Source: Candidatus Obscuribacterales bacterium
GTDB lineage: Bacteria; Cyanobacteriota; Vampirovibrionia; Obscuribacterales; Obscuribacteraceae
DNA: 64,000 nucleotides
Reading direction: 5' to 3'
Assembly: GCA_019744775.1 (NCBI GenBank)
Contig: JAIETZ010000002.1
Coordinates: 186,001 to 250,000, forward strand
In this document: one piece after another, positions 43,401-58,400 of the stretch
Position numbering within the stretch: position 1 is the first letter of the stretch
Layout of the letters: every line of letters starts with the position of its first letter
Notes under the pieces: generated by a model
Databases searched by the model: none
Seen by the model: only the letters and a program-made list of their open reading frames with translations
What the model was told of the DNA's origin: nothing
Translations under genes and position numbers: made by a program

Positions 43401-46400
43401 AACCGCCAGTTAATTGAATTCCCGAACCGGATACGGTTACGCCTGCTGTACCTTGAACATTTACTGTACTTGTGCCGGTCACGTTACCCGTGTTGACTGT
43501 TCCTGTAGCAGTAATTGCCAGTGTCTTACCACCCAATGTAATTGTCTGTCCAGCGCCCGTGTAATTGCCACCGTTGTTGAGAGATAAGTTAAAGGCACCA
43601 GCTCCTGTGCCGGATACATTTACGCCACCGGCAACTGTCATACCACCGGCTACTGAAGTTGAACCAATTATTACCGTGCCGGCAGTTATTGCACTCAAGT
43701 TGGCGGAAGTGACATTGAAGGTTGCACCAGATCCACCAACTGCAATCGATTTGGCTCCGTTAGCCAAGAGACTGACTGTTGCGTTTCCGGCATTCACCGA
43801 ACCGGCAAAGTTGACATTGTTGGCTGTAATTGAAATTGGAGCATTAGTTGTGCTGATGCTTGTAGAAACAGCATTGCTGACATTACCGCTACCATCGGTG
43901 ACAATTGTCACGCCAGTCGGTCCAACTATGTTGGCATTTGCTGTTATTGCTCCGTTTGAACTTGGGGCGCTCGTTATACTTGCAGTTGTGCCCGCAGTAA
44001 TTGCGCCAGGCAATGTCAAATTAGCACCGGTTGTAATTCCTACCGAACCTGTCGTTGTAATTGTCGACAGGCTCATGCCAGCTCCGGCAACGCCTGCAGT
44101 AAATCCAAAACTACCTGATGTTATGTTACCGTTGTTGATATTGACGCAAGGAGCGCACACGCCACCACCGCTAATAGTCGGCTGCGCATTAGCTAAAGTC
44201 ACCGTACCACCACTTGTGCCTGCATTGGCAGTGATAGCGCCCACCGTGATACCAGTACCGGAAGTAGCACCAGCTATTGCTGTTATGCTGCCGTTTGCTC
44301 CACTGCCACTACCATTAGAGGATACACCGACACCGGTCGGTAAAGTAATTGAACCAGTACCGGATCCGCCATATCCAATAAGCGTTATATTGCCGCCGGC
44401 AAAGCCTGTGCGTGTGCTGGCAGTGGTAAAGGAAGTGATTGCTGTTCCACTGGAAAGATTTATGTTACCGCCGGCAGCCTGACCGCCTGTAATTTCCAAC
44501 GTAGAACCACTGAAGGCGACAGCAGCACCGGCAACCATTGTCAAACTACCGCCAGCTCCAAGAGAAGAAGCTGTGCTAATTGCACCAGCTCCTGATGCCG
44601 TTGATATATTTCCACCAGAAACCAAAGTCAAGGCGCCACCGCTTGTAGTCAATGGTCCTGATACGGTAATACCGCCACCACCATAGACCGTTGCCCAACC
44701 GCCCGAGCTTGAGATTGTTCCTGTGTTAGCAGTGCCTGCCGCATTCACATAGAGACTGCGTGTGCCGAGAGTCAATGTCTGACCACTGGCTGAATAATTA
44801 CCGGTATTATTAAGGACTAAATTGTAGTATTGTCCAGCAGCAGCACCTGACACATTCAAACTGCCTAAAACTGTCAATCCACCTGCTTGGCTTGCGCTGC
44901 CGATAACCACCGTATCGGCACTAATTCTTGATAGTGCCGTGGACGACAATGTCAATGTGCCCGTTGCACCATTAACACCAATAGATTTTGCACCGTTAGG
45001 TTCAATGGTTACAGTGCCGCTACCAGCCATCACCGGACCATTGATGGTCAGGCTATTCACCGTCATTGTTATGGGCGCATTGAAAGCAGCCACCATTGAT
45101 GCGCTGGTAGTTAAAACACCGGTACCGTTGGTAACTAACGAAACTCCATTAATACCAATAGCTGCTTGATTGAGAGTAAGGGCACCGTTGCCGACTGTTG
45201 TAGACAAGCCCACAATTCCACCGGCTACCATGGAGTTTGCTGTTAAAGCTCCAGCTGAAGTCACTTGCAGCACTCCGAGATCCGGACTTGCTACTGCATT
45301 CTGTAAAGTAGCGGCACCTGTAGTGTTTACATACACTGTGCCATTATTGAAGCTGGCTAAATTGAGAGACGATGCACTTGTCTGAATCTGATTGATAAAT
45401 GTGCCGACATTTCCGGCTGAAAGTGCAGTCAGTGATGTTCCACTAATGGATCCTGCAGACTGACCGATACCGCCGCCGAATGTAACCAGTGAAATACTGC
45501 CTTGTGTGCCGCCGGATTGAGCAGCAGAAGTTACATTACCGGAGAGTGCAATTCCATTTGAACCGGCTGAAGTCAGATAAACGCCATAACCGTTCTTTTG
45601 ATATTGCAGTGATCCGCCCACTGTATTGTCAGCGGTGAAGCCGGACAAGAACATATCGCCCAATGAAATTACAGGTACGATAGTACGGCTATCACCACCA
45701 AGATCAAGAGTTATAGTAACCGGCGTTCCGCTTGAACCGATGTCAGTTGTATAGACGCCGGGATAGATATTGACGCTTGTCGACTTGACGCTAAGAGTTG
45801 TGTTACTGCTAATTGAGGATGGACTACCATTGTAAAAAAGGAACGGATTAGGCGTTGTGCTCTGGCTGAAAGCGCTAGCTGTGGTGAAGTCGATATTGGC
45901 ATTACCAAATGGCGAAGTGCCATTGGTTCCGGACACATTGGCGCCTAAATATGTTCTTCCTGCAGATCCGGCCGTAGACGATCCGGAACTTGTATCTAAC
46001 GTTCCGACAATCACAGCTCCTACGCCATTGTATCCGGAGGACACAAAGATATTTCCTGCGGTGCTGCTGGAACTTGTGGTGCTAATTCCGTTACTTACAT
46101 AAATAGCTCCGCTTGCAGCGAGAGCAACTGAACCTGCTGCATAGTGGAAACTGCCTGTATTGATAGAGCTGGTTATAGATGTCGAGCCAAGTACATTTGT
46201 ATTTACGCCATTAACAGCAATATTGCCATTGGCTGAAACCACAACGACATTGCCACCTTGAGCATTGCTGGCGACATTAGTACTTACATTGGAACCGCTT
46301 GTATCTATATAGCCTACAGATGTATGAATATTTGAATAGATGCTGACGTTACCACCATTGCCAAATGTGCTTGCACTACTGTTTAGCATCAAGCTGGATG

Positions 46401-49400
46401 TATTTATGTAACCCAAGTTCGTATTGCTTCCGGAATAAACTGTAAGACCGCCACCACTCGAATTAAAGAAATTACTGGCATTTGATCCACGCAAGTCAAC
46501 ATAACCGCCGACCAGACTACCACCGCTTACAAGAGAAACGCTGCCGCCTGTCGCTGTCGTACCGTTGTAGCCTGTCGATCTAATATTACCGACAAAAGAG
46601 TCACCGCCGGAGTAGATGCTTACATTGCCGCCTGAAGAATTAGAGGAAAAATTGGAAATATTACGACCGGACGCATCGATATCGCCTACAAGTGAGAATG
46701 ATCCGGAATAAATATTTATTCCGCCACCCATATTTGCAGTCGTAGAACCAGAGTTGACAGCAGTGGAACTTAGCGTACCAGCAATGGTGGAGCCAAGCGA
46801 CATGATACTAATATTGCCACCGTTTTGAGTGGTACCACCATTGGAAAATGCTGCAGCATTGATATTGCCGGTCAGTGTATTTCCGCCTGAGACGATATTG
46901 ACGGAACCGCCCGTTGTGCCCGTGGTACTTATACTGTTGATTACGGTATTACTACCGGCATACGTAGTAAAAGCTGTTCCCGACGTAGTGATGTCACCTG
47001 CGGACAAATTGCCCACGGACGTTATTCTCAAAGTTCCTGCTCCAGCATTTATATTACCCAGAAAAGCACTATCACCGGAGAATATATTGACCGTACTTGC
47101 CCAGGCAGAAGTATCCAATCCTTGCATAATTAGTTTATTGCCGGACTGGATTCCGAAAATGCCACCATTTGCCGGGCAGCAAGTTGTGCGCGGGCTCGTA
47201 ATACTGCTCATCATAGTCAAATTTCGTCCAGCCAATATTGAGAAATTAGGCGTAACAGCATTGCCGTTTCCAAAAATCATGCTGGTGAACACAGACAAAT
47301 TAACGTCGTTAGCAGCAATCGTTGCGCCATTTTGAGCATTCACGTTGAATACTCCCGGCGTTACCACCATGAAATAACGAGTGTTGCTATTTATTGAGAA
47401 GACGGTATTTGAATCTGTGTACTGGAATCCGCCGGCGCCGACAAAGACAATGTTATCCAGACCGTTTGAAGAACCTTGTACCAATCCGTCTTGCATCATA
47501 AGAGAAAGTGCATTTACACCGGAACCAAAGTTGAGAGGTGCAACTAATTGAGTATCGCCACCTGTATTGATGCTAAGGCTGCTGGAACTGTCATCAAATG
47601 TTTGGTAACCACCCGGTCGAATATTTATAGAAGCTGTTGGCGTCACATTTAGTGATGTGGGTAATGTAGCCGATGCTCCTGACAGACCATAAATGAGATT
47701 CGTGCCGGACGTACCGCCTGTTTGTGTGAAGTTGGAACTGGAGGCGGAAATATTGCTGGGATTGCTGCCGGACGAAGCAGTTTTGGACAAGAGAATTATG
47801 TTGCCAGCCTTATCTGCGGTGCCATTAATAGTAGCACTGGTATTAATCGTGCCAACAGAAACAGCCGCTGAATTTATAGAGCCGCTCGAGATAAAGACAG
47901 AGCCTCCGAGCGCTGAGGTGCTTGAACCATTAGCGTCAGCTCTTGCAGAAATTGCACCGGTTACAGAGATAGAACCAGTTGAAACCAGAGAAACAGGCCC
48001 GGCTATGCCATTCAATCCACTAGCATCCGTCGTCACTTGTCCCACGGTTAAACTCGAAGAGACAACATTTCCGCCGGAATTCACCAGCATTACCAGACCA
48101 CCTGAAAGCGAGCCAGTTGTAACCACATTGCCGATAGACATGGTAGCGACATTAGTTGAATTACCTGTTGCTGCAACAAAGTAGCCGCCGGCTCCTGAAC
48201 CGGTAGCGGCAAGGTTGATGTTACCTGTACTCATTCCATTTGCGGACAACAGAGTCACGTTGCCACCGGATGTACCTGTTGCCGAGACATTCAATGTCGA
48301 AATCGCACCAAGTGTTGCATGCAGAGTAATCGCACCCCCTTGCCCACTTGATCCATTGCTGAACAAATTATTGGTAAAGCTGATTGAAGGAGCCTGTACA
48401 AATAAGTTTGCTCCTGTTGTACTGTTACCACTCAAGGTGCCGGTTACATTAACTTGCGTAGCGCTACGCAAGCTGTAACTCGAAGTTATTTGATTAACAC
48501 TAATGACGTTTAGTGGATTACTGGAAACACTTGTTATGTCGACTATATTGCCGGAAGTCGTCAAATTACTTGCAAGTACAGTCGCCTTTATTGTCGATGT
48601 GCCAATCAAATTGACTGTATTGGCCACAATTGGAGCTGTTGTCGTTAGAGTACCGCCATTGGCATTCAGCAAGTAAGTACCACCGGTAACCGCCGTTGAT
48701 GTCGTCACACCAGCAAGGTAACTATTGCTTATATACGTATTGCCGTTTGGCGCAAATGAGGAAATACGAGCAACGGCAGAATCTAGAGTATTGGCTACTG
48801 TGCCTAAACTACCGCCGGCAGAAAACAGAGACAGAGAACTACCGGAAATGCAACCTGTGCAAAATGCGCTCTGACCAACTCCGGCAACTCCAAAGCCGAT
48901 GAATGTCAGACTGCCGGCCGTAGCAGCACTACCAGTAGCAGCGTCCGCTCTAACAGGTCCGGAGAATGTTATTCCAGTTGAACCACTGGAACCAAGTATC
49001 GTTGTATAACCATTGCCTTGATATGGTTGGAATCCACCAACAAAATTAGTCGCCAAGAAACTGCTTAAGTACATATTGCCCGTTGTCAAAACTGGGACTA
49101 TCGTTCTGCTGTCGCCGCCAAGCTCCAGCAAAATATCTACAGGTGTACCGCTTGATCCAATATCACTTGTGTAAATGCCAGGCGAAATATTTACATTGCC
49201 GTTGACCACGCTCAAGGTTGTGTTGCCTGTAATGGACGATGGGTTTGAGGATGGGTTGTTGTAGAAAAGATATGCAGACGGCGTCGTATTGGCATAAGCA
49301 CTCTGCCTAGAGAAGGATATGAAGCTATTTCCTGAAGAAGCTGAGCCGTTTGTTCCTGAAGGATTATTGGCGGCACCAAGGAATATGTTGCCGGTATAGC

Positions 49401-52400
49401 CGCTGCCTGTTATTCCGGAGCTGGTATCGATTGTGCCTAGAGTAATAGCAGGCGTTAAAGCTGAACCTGAAGAAACGAAAATATTGCCGGCAACATCATT
49501 GATGCTTGATGTGGAAATACCGTTGACGTTAATAAGACCACTTGCAATAAGAGAAACAGATCCTGATTGCGAGCTGCGACCTGTTGTATTAATTGAACCG
49601 TTTACTAAAGTATTACCCGCATAAGAAACAATAACGGTATTACCGCCGCTGCCCCAATTGTTTGAACTTATCATTCCATTATCAACGGCATTATTGAAGC
49701 CGGACGTATTTACTGCTCCTAAAGATGTGGACGTGCCCGAATAAACATTCAAATTACCACCACTACCAAAAGTCGCGGTCATGAGACTGTTACCACAGCA
49801 TGACGTGTAATTGTTACTACCGGAAGTATTGATAAAGGCTAGATCCGTTGATGTGCCGGCATAGACATTTACCGCACCACCGTTGCCGTATGAATATTGC
49901 CAACCGGCAGTCCGTCCGGATGTATTGATATAACTTCCTTGCACACTGGTTCCGGAATAAATATTCACACTTCCGCCGGAGCCGCTTGTAAAAGTCTGCG
50001 AGTTAGGATCGTAGCCGGAAGTGTTTATGTATCCAAAAGTAGAAGACGTGCCGGAATAAATATTGACATTGCCGCCGTTGCTTGATGTATTGCCGACAAT
50101 TGAGTAACCATAACTATTGATATTACCCAAGTTAGAGAATGTCCCTGAAGAAACATTCACGCTGCCACCATTGTTTGATGTTCCTTGAGTGTTGAAAGCA
50201 TACGAACGCAAGGAGCCGGTTATAGTAGAAGCACCAGAGTAAATGCTTATATTGCCTCCATTAGTATTGGAACCATTTTCTTGAAAGCCGCTGGTGTCAA
50301 TGTTTCCGGTCAATGTGTAAGAACCTGAATAGATGCTTACATCACCACCAAAGGAATTACTGTCTGTCATCTTCACACTGCCTATAGAAGTGTAGGTACC
50401 TGAGTAAACAGAAAGAGCGCCACCTGAGGACGTTACGTTACCTATGGCCGAGTAAGACCCGGATTTTATTGTGGCGGCATTATCAAGTATGGTGATGTTT
50501 CCGATTGAACTGTAGCTATCGGCACTAGCATTGAACGCACCACTAAACCCTGTTGTATCAACAGAGCGCATAACAATCGAGCTACCGGCTTGCAAATTCA
50601 GGCTGCCACCATTTGCAGGACAGCAACTTACTCGACCCATGACTAGATTGCCGTCTATACGCATGCTATCGGAAGCGTTGAGAGTAAAGTTCGGTGTCTG
50701 AGCAGCAGCATTGGAGAAGGTCACGCCACCGAAAGCAGCCAAATCAATGTTCCGGGCACCTATCGCTGCATAGTAAGAAGATCTGCCTTCAAAGGTTGAT
50801 GGCGTTACAACAATGAAGTGTGATGTTCCGCCTGAAGTCGTAAGAGGATCATTGCTGTCATTGTACTGAATAGCACCGGCTCCGATAAGGGCAATGCTAT
50901 CTAAGCCGTTTGCCGAGCCTTGTCTTAATCCATTGTCTATAAACAATGAGTAAGTATTTACACCTGAACCGACGTTCAGTGGAGCGACAAGCTGGGTATC
51001 ACCGTTAGTGTTAATCGTAATATCATCGAATGTTGTGTCAAGTGCCTGGTAGCCGCCCGGTCTTATGTTTATGGAAGCTGTCGGTGTTATGTTAACGGTT
51101 GTCGGTATTGTTGTTGATGCGCCACTTAAGCCATAAATAAGGAAGCTACCTGCGGTCCCTCCTGTTTGTGTGAAGTTGCCTGACGAAGCAGAGATATTAG
51201 ATGGATTATTGCCGCTCGAGCCGGTTGCACTGAGGAGTATGATATTGCCGGCCTTGTTTCCAACGCCGTTATTTGTCGCTGACGTATTTATCGAACCAAC
51301 AGATATAGAAGTGCTGTTCGATGAGCCGCTTGATATGAATACAGATCCGCCCAAAGCCGATGTGCTTGAGACGTTAGCAGTTGCCTGAGCTGAAATTGCA
51401 CCACCAACTGTGATGGAAGCCGTTGCTACCAATGAAACTGGTCCGGCAATGCCATTCAGTCCGCTTGCGTCAGTTGTTATTGCACCAGTTGTGACGCTGG
51501 ATCCGGCCATGCTACCGCCCGAACTTACAAGCATCACCAGTCCACCTGAGCGAGTACCGCTTGTGTTAACCGTACCAACAGAGACGCGTCCAAGCGTCAG
51601 AGTGTTACCGGCAGCAGCGACAACATAGCCACCGGCACCGGAACTTGCAGAAGTGTTCACATTCCCAAGAGTGATACTATCGGCAGCTACTGCATTAATG
51701 CTACCTCCGGATGCGCCCGTGGCAGTAATTCCGTTTGCGGTAATGCTGCCCATTGAAGCCAGCAAAGAAATGGCGCCTCCCAGTCCGGTGCCCATTCCAT
51801 TGGATGTAAGAGCGTTGGTGAAGCTTAGAGTCGGTGCCGTCAGATAGATGTTACCGCCGCTTGTATTATTTACAGAGGCGTTGCCGGACAAAGTTCCCGT
51901 AACATTGACACTTGTGTTACTCGCCAGCGAGAAGCTGGTGACGCTGCCCGAGGTGCCGACAAGAGTCAATGGTCCCCCTGATGTATTGGTGATACTGACT
52001 TGATTGTTGGCGTTAGCAGTAAGGCTACTGGCGGCTATGGAGGCGTTTATGCTGCCGACATTGCTTTGCAGATTAACAGAATTGGCACTAACTACCGCTG
52101 AAAGACTGCGACTGCCATAGGGTGAAAGTATGCCCTGCCCATTATAGAAACCATAAGTGTTGATGGTGAATGATGTGTTAATGCTACCGTAGGACGACAA
52201 TTGGAAAGTACCAGCGGCAAAAGCATCCTTAATGAGCACCGACGAATAGGAATTGGATAGATACGAACTTCCTTGAGGTGCGACTGCCGATATCATTGGC
52301 ACACTTGTCGAAAGAGGATTAGACAACGATCCAATATTTCCACCAGCGACAAACACTGTCAGTGAGTTCCCGGAAATTGAACAAGTTGAACAAGAACCGA

Positions 52401-55400
52401 CTTGACCCACCCCGGCTGCGCCTAGACCAAACATCGTAACACTACCTTGCGATAGTCCGCTGCCTTGCGTTGCACTTGCCGAAACCGGTCCCGATAAAGT
52501 AATCCCTGTTGAACCAGCCGAACCAGCGATTAATTGATAACCTGTTGATTGATAGTTTAAAGAACCACCAATGGTGTTATTTCCACTCAATGAGCTTAAG
52601 TACATATTTCCCTGAGTGACAAGTGGAACAATTGTGCGACTGTCACCGCCCAGATCAAATGTTATTGCAACCGGTGTGCCACTTGAACCGATATCGCCAC
52701 TATAGATACCAGGCATTATATTGACGCTGCCGCTCTTAATAGATAGAGTGGTATTGCTTGTAATGCTTGCCGGATTCGAGGATGGATTGTTGTAGAAAAG
52801 GTAAGCTGAAGGAGTTGGATTTGTGGCGTTGCTGCTCTGTAGGCTGAAGGAAATGAAGCTATTGCCGGCAGCGGCAGTACCATTTGTTCCTGCTGGATTA
52901 TTGGCGGCGCCAAGGAATAGATTTCCTGCATAGCCCGCTCCGGATACACCGGAACTGGTATCAAGAGCACCCAGACTTACTGCCGGTGTCAAGGCCGAAC
53001 CGGAGGAGACAAAAATATTGCCGGCGACATTATTTGCGCTGCTGGTATTAACACCGAGCGCTGTTATTGTGCCGGCTGCAGTCAACGATACCGAACCGGA
53101 TTGAGCATCTCGTCCAGCAGAAGCAATCGAGCCATTAACTAAAACATTGCCCGTCTGACCAAGAATAACAACATTGCCGCCGGCGCCAAAATTCGCAGTT
53201 GTGGCATTAGCATTGTTGTAACCCGTGGAATTAATCGCACCCATTGTCACCGACGAGCCCAGAATAGTGACATTTCCTCCATTGCCGTACGTGTTGGTCA
53301 TGATGTTGAAGTTACAGCAAGACGTGTAGTTGTTCGCTCCGGAGGAGTTTATGTAAGCCATATCAACGGCCGCACCCGAATAAATACTCACATTACCGCC
53401 GTTACCGATGCCGTCAACCCAGGTCATGTTGAGGCCGCTTGTATTGATGTAGCCGGCTGACATCGCACCACCGGCGAAGATACTTACATTGCCGCCTTCT
53501 CCATGTGCCGCTGCCGTTGAGCGGATATTTCGGCCGTACGCACTGATATAACCAATTGACGCAGCCGTGCCTGAGTAGAGATTGACATTTCCTCCTCTGA
53601 CAGTATCGGCGCCATAGGTACTGTAACCGTAGGACGTTATGTTGCCGGCCGTTGTGCTTGTGCCTGAATAGACATTCACATTGCCACCAAGTGAGTTAGT
53701 GCCGTTTGTGTTGTAACCGTAAGTAGAAAGATTTCCAACCAAGGTTGAAGTACCGGAGAAAATATTTATATTGCCACCATTACTGTTGGTCGAGTTTTCT
53801 CCGTAGCCGCTAGTATCAATGTTACCGGCGACAGTATAACTACCGGAATAAATACTGGCGTCAGCGCCAGAGCCACCATTATCAGTGGGTTTCAGATTTC
53901 CAAGGCTGGAATAAGTGCCTGAGTGAATGGTGAATGGCAGAGTTCCGTTGCCATTTAAATTACCCAAGGCACTGTAGCCTCCCGATTTGACAGTAATGCC
54001 GCCGTCACCGACAGTGAAGTTACCGGCGTTGGTGTCACCACCGGCATAGATGTTGACGGAGCCGGAAAAACCAGTGGTGTCAATTGAGCGCATGCGTACA
54101 TTGTTTCCAGCCTGGAGGAAAACACCGCCGCCGTTGGCAGGACAACATGAACCACGCTGCATGAAGAGATTCGATTCAATATTCAGGTCGCGTCCGGCAT
54201 TGAAGTTAAAGCTCGGCGTTGACGCAGCATTGTTCAAAAGATATGTGCCGCCAAAGGCTGCGATATCAATATTAGTTGCGGACACAGCAGTATAGTACGA
54301 TGATCTAGCCGTAAATGTAGATGGTGTGACGACCATAAAATGCGATGTGCCGCCGCTTGTCTTAAGCGGAGTACTGGTGTCGTAGTAAATCGCACCGGCT
54401 CCAAGAATGGCTATATTATCCAATCCGTTAGCCGAGCCTTGAGTAAGTCCGGACAGCTGCACAGAATTTTCATTGACACCACTTCCAAAGTTAATCGGAG
54501 CAACTAGTTGAGTGTCACCATTTGTATTAATTGTCGTGCTGTAAGTAGTGTTTTGCACATACGTTTGATAGCCGCCTGGTCGAATATTGATGGATGCCGT
54601 TGGGGTGACATTTAAGGTCGAAGGCAGAGTGGTTGATGCTCCAGCTAAACCGTAGATAAGGAAGCTACCGGCTGTTCCACCAGTCTGAGTAAAGTTCGAC
54701 GAGGATGCGGAGATATTCGCAGGATTATTGCCCGATGCTGCCGCTGTAGATAGAAGAATTATATTGCCGGCTTTGTCTCCTGTACCGTTATTGGTGACTG
54801 ACGTGTTTATCGTTCCAACAGAGATTGCTGTTGAGTTGGACGAACCGCTGGATATAAATACCGATCCGCCAAGCGCCTGAGTGCTTGCCGCATTGCCCAC
54901 CGCCTTCGCGGAAATTGCTCCACTTGCGGTGATACTGCCTGTTGCCACCAATGAAACAGGTCCGGCAACACTGTTCAAGCCGCTTGCATCGGTTGTTATG
55001 GCTCCCACACTAAGGCTTGACCCGGCTTTGCTGCCTCCGCTATTCACAAGCATGGTTAAACCACCAGCCTGCACGCCGCTTGTATTCACGGTTCCTACAG
55101 AAAGTCTGGCAGCATTCATTGAGTTACCGGTGAATCCAACAATATAACCACCTGCTCCAGAATTAGCAGATGTATCGACATTGCCAGTAGTCACGCCGTT
55201 GATGGAAACTAGATTGATATTCCCTCCGGAAGCACCAGTGGCAGACAAATCGCTTGTGACAATTGCTCCTCGCGTGGCATTCAGAGAAATGGATCCGCCA
55301 CTACCCGTCCCGTTACCATTAGCCGTCAGTGCACCAGTCACTGTCACTGATGGAGCAGAAACATATAAATGCCCGGCATCGCTATTGGGCGCAACAGCAT

Positions 55401-58400
55401 TACCGGTAAGAGTTCCTGTTACATTGACGTTCGATGTACTGGTAAGTGAAAACGATGTTGTACTGCCCGATGTGCCGATTACATTAAGAGTTGCGCCACC
55501 AGCATTAGTGACATTAACCTGATTCGCAGCATATGCTCTTAAATTTGTAGCAGCGGTGCTGGCTGTTATGCTGCCATTGCTGCTTTCCAAATCAACTGTG
55601 TTGGCAACGATAGAGGAAGAGGTGACAATGCTGCCAAATGCATTCAATCCGTAAGTGCCACCGAAACTAACAGCGGAATTGATGTTTGCCATGCTCGCAG
55701 TGCTACGCAGATAAGTATTGCCACCACTTGAATAACTTGTAATTGAACTGCTGGAAGTTTTCAACGGATCAGCTAATGTGCCCAGGCTTCCGGTTGCGGA
55801 CATAAGCAACAAAGAAGTTCCAGCAATTGAGCATGTTGCGCATCCTACCGACTGACTAACTCCTGCTGCGCCAAAGCCGAGCATGGTGACATTGCCTATG
55901 GAAGCACCGCTACCTTGATAAGCAAGGTTAGTTACAGGACCGGAAAGTCTAATTCCCGTTGCACCACCAGCTGCCAACATTTGCGCATAGCCGGCTGTCT
56001 GATAGCCGAGGCTACCGCCATAGGTATTGTTGCCGGAGAAGTTATTCAAATAAATGTTGCCGGTAGAAGCAATTGGCACAAGGGTCCGGCTATCACCGCC
56101 GAAATCCAATGTAATACCAACAGGTGTGCCGCTCGAGCCTATATCACTTGTGTAAACACCTGGATAAATGTTAACAGAACCTGGTTTGACCGAAATTGTG
56201 GTGTTGCTGCTTATTGACGAAGGATTAGATGCGGGATTGTTGTAGAACAAATACGCCGAAGGCGTTGGACTATTGGCGTATGCACTTTGCAAGGAGAAGG
56301 AGATGAAACCGTTACCAGAGGCAGCAGAGCCATTTGTTCCCGTTGGATTATTTGCAGCGCCCAAGAAAATGTTACCGGCATATCCGGCAGTTGCAACACC
56401 CGAGCTTGTATCAAGCGTACCCAACGTAACAGCCGGCGTTGACGCCGAGCCTGATGAAACGAAAATATTGCCGGCAATATTATTAGTATTGCTTGTTGAT
56501 ATTCCAGATGCAGTTATTTGACCCTGAGCAACAAGCGATACCGAACCGGAGGGCGAAGTGCGACCGCTTGCATTGACGGCGCCAGTCAAATTGATATTGC
56601 CCGCCATGCTCAAGATCTTCACGTTGCCGCCACTACCATAATTGGTTTGTACATCGGTATTGTTATAACCGGAAGAATTCACGGCACCCAGTACTACACT
56701 ATTTCCCGAGAAGATACTGACATTGCCACCACTGCCGTTGGTGTTATTCATGAAATTGATGTTGCAACAATAGGTGTAATCAAGACGACTAGACGAATTT
56801 ATATACCCTAAATCTGTTGTGGTGCCCGAATAAACTGTTACGCTTCCACCGGTTCCCACACTACTGTCCCAGGATCTTACCTGTCCTGATGTATCGATAT
56901 AACCACCACTAGTTGAAGATCCCGATGAAACGGACACATTTCCGCCATGCCCTGAGACAGCAACTGCATTTAAATTGGCAAGACCATAGGCATCTATATT
57001 GCCAAATGTGGAAGATGTGCCTGAGGCAATGCTGATGTTGCCGCCATTGGCTGCTGATCCGGACCAAGAGCGACCATAACTCTCTATATTGCCAACATTT
57101 GTAAATGTGCCTGATGAAATAGTAACAGTGCCACCGTTGGCAGTCGAACTACTCATGTTTCTTCCGTAAGCTGCGATAGCACCCGTGATAGTGGACGTAC
57201 CAGACAAGATCGTGACATTTCCTCCATTAGCCGTGCCGCCGTCCCTGAATCCACGCGAATCGAGATTGCCGGCGACAGTATAGGTTCCAGAATAAATGCT
57301 GATATCAGCTCCGGAATCTATTGCATCGGTAGAAGCGAGATTACCAATTGAAGAATAGGTTCCTGATTGAACAGATAAGGCGAAGCCGAAATTATTCAAG
57401 TTGCCTATTGCCGATGAGCCGCCTGAAATTATATTGGCCGCGCCGCCGCTAAAGTTGCCTATAGACGTATTGCCTCCGGCGGTAGAACCCAACGTACTCC
57501 ACCAGGTGAGAGCTTCGATATCACGAGTTACGATATTGCCACCAGCAGTTAAATAAATACCACCGCCGGTTCCCGGACAGCATGCAGTCTGCAACTGTGA
57601 TATATTGCCCAGAACAGTCAAACTGTTGCCCGCGCTGAAGTTATATACCGGTGTAAGCCCTATATTGTTCCGCAACGACACGCCACCAAAGGCTGCCAGA
57701 TCGATATTCTCTGCACCCATAGCAAGATAATTGCTTGAGCGCAGTACCAAATAGCTTGGTGTCTGGAAAATGACGTGACGCGTGCCACCATTTGTAGTAA
57801 ATGGCGTGCTACTCTCATAATAGACACCGCCATTAGTCAGAAAAGCAATATTGTCGGCAGCGTTGCTCGATGCCTGGGTCAAACCATTCAATAAAATAGC
57901 GTGTGGTCCAACGCCTATATTTATTGGTGCCACCAATTGCGTATCATTGTTGGTGTTTATAGACAGACTGACAAAGCTATTGCTGGCTGCCTGGTAACCG
58001 CCCGGTCTTATGTTTATTGACGTAGTCGGTGTGACATTCAAAGAAGTCGGTACTGTAGTTGCCGCACCTGCCAATCCATAAATGAAATTCGTGCCAGCCG
58101 TTCCGCCAGTTTGTGTAAAGTTACCGGCAGATGCAGATATGTTGGCTGGATTAGTTGCCGACACCGCAGCAGCAGACAGCAGTATGATATTGCCCGCTTT
58201 GTCACCCAATCCATTGTTGGTAGCGCTTGTATTTATTGTGCCAACCGAAATGGCTGTACTGTTGGTCGAGCCACTGGATATGAATACTGAGCCACCCAAA
58301 GCGCTCGTGCTGGCTCCATTTGCAATTGCCTTGGCTGAGATTGCACTGGTTGCACTTATCGAACCGGAAGCCACTAACGACACGGGTCCGGCAATGCCGT

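Noticed and set aside
43565-44482. Plus-strand open frame of 305 codons (also 40,325-41,116 and 18,206-18,736)
   Set aside because: The translations are Pro/Ala/Thr/Val-rich with no domain. They are the antisense of Gly/Asn/Ser repeats in the giant gene and recur in the same antisense register throughout, as expected from codon bias and not from real genes.
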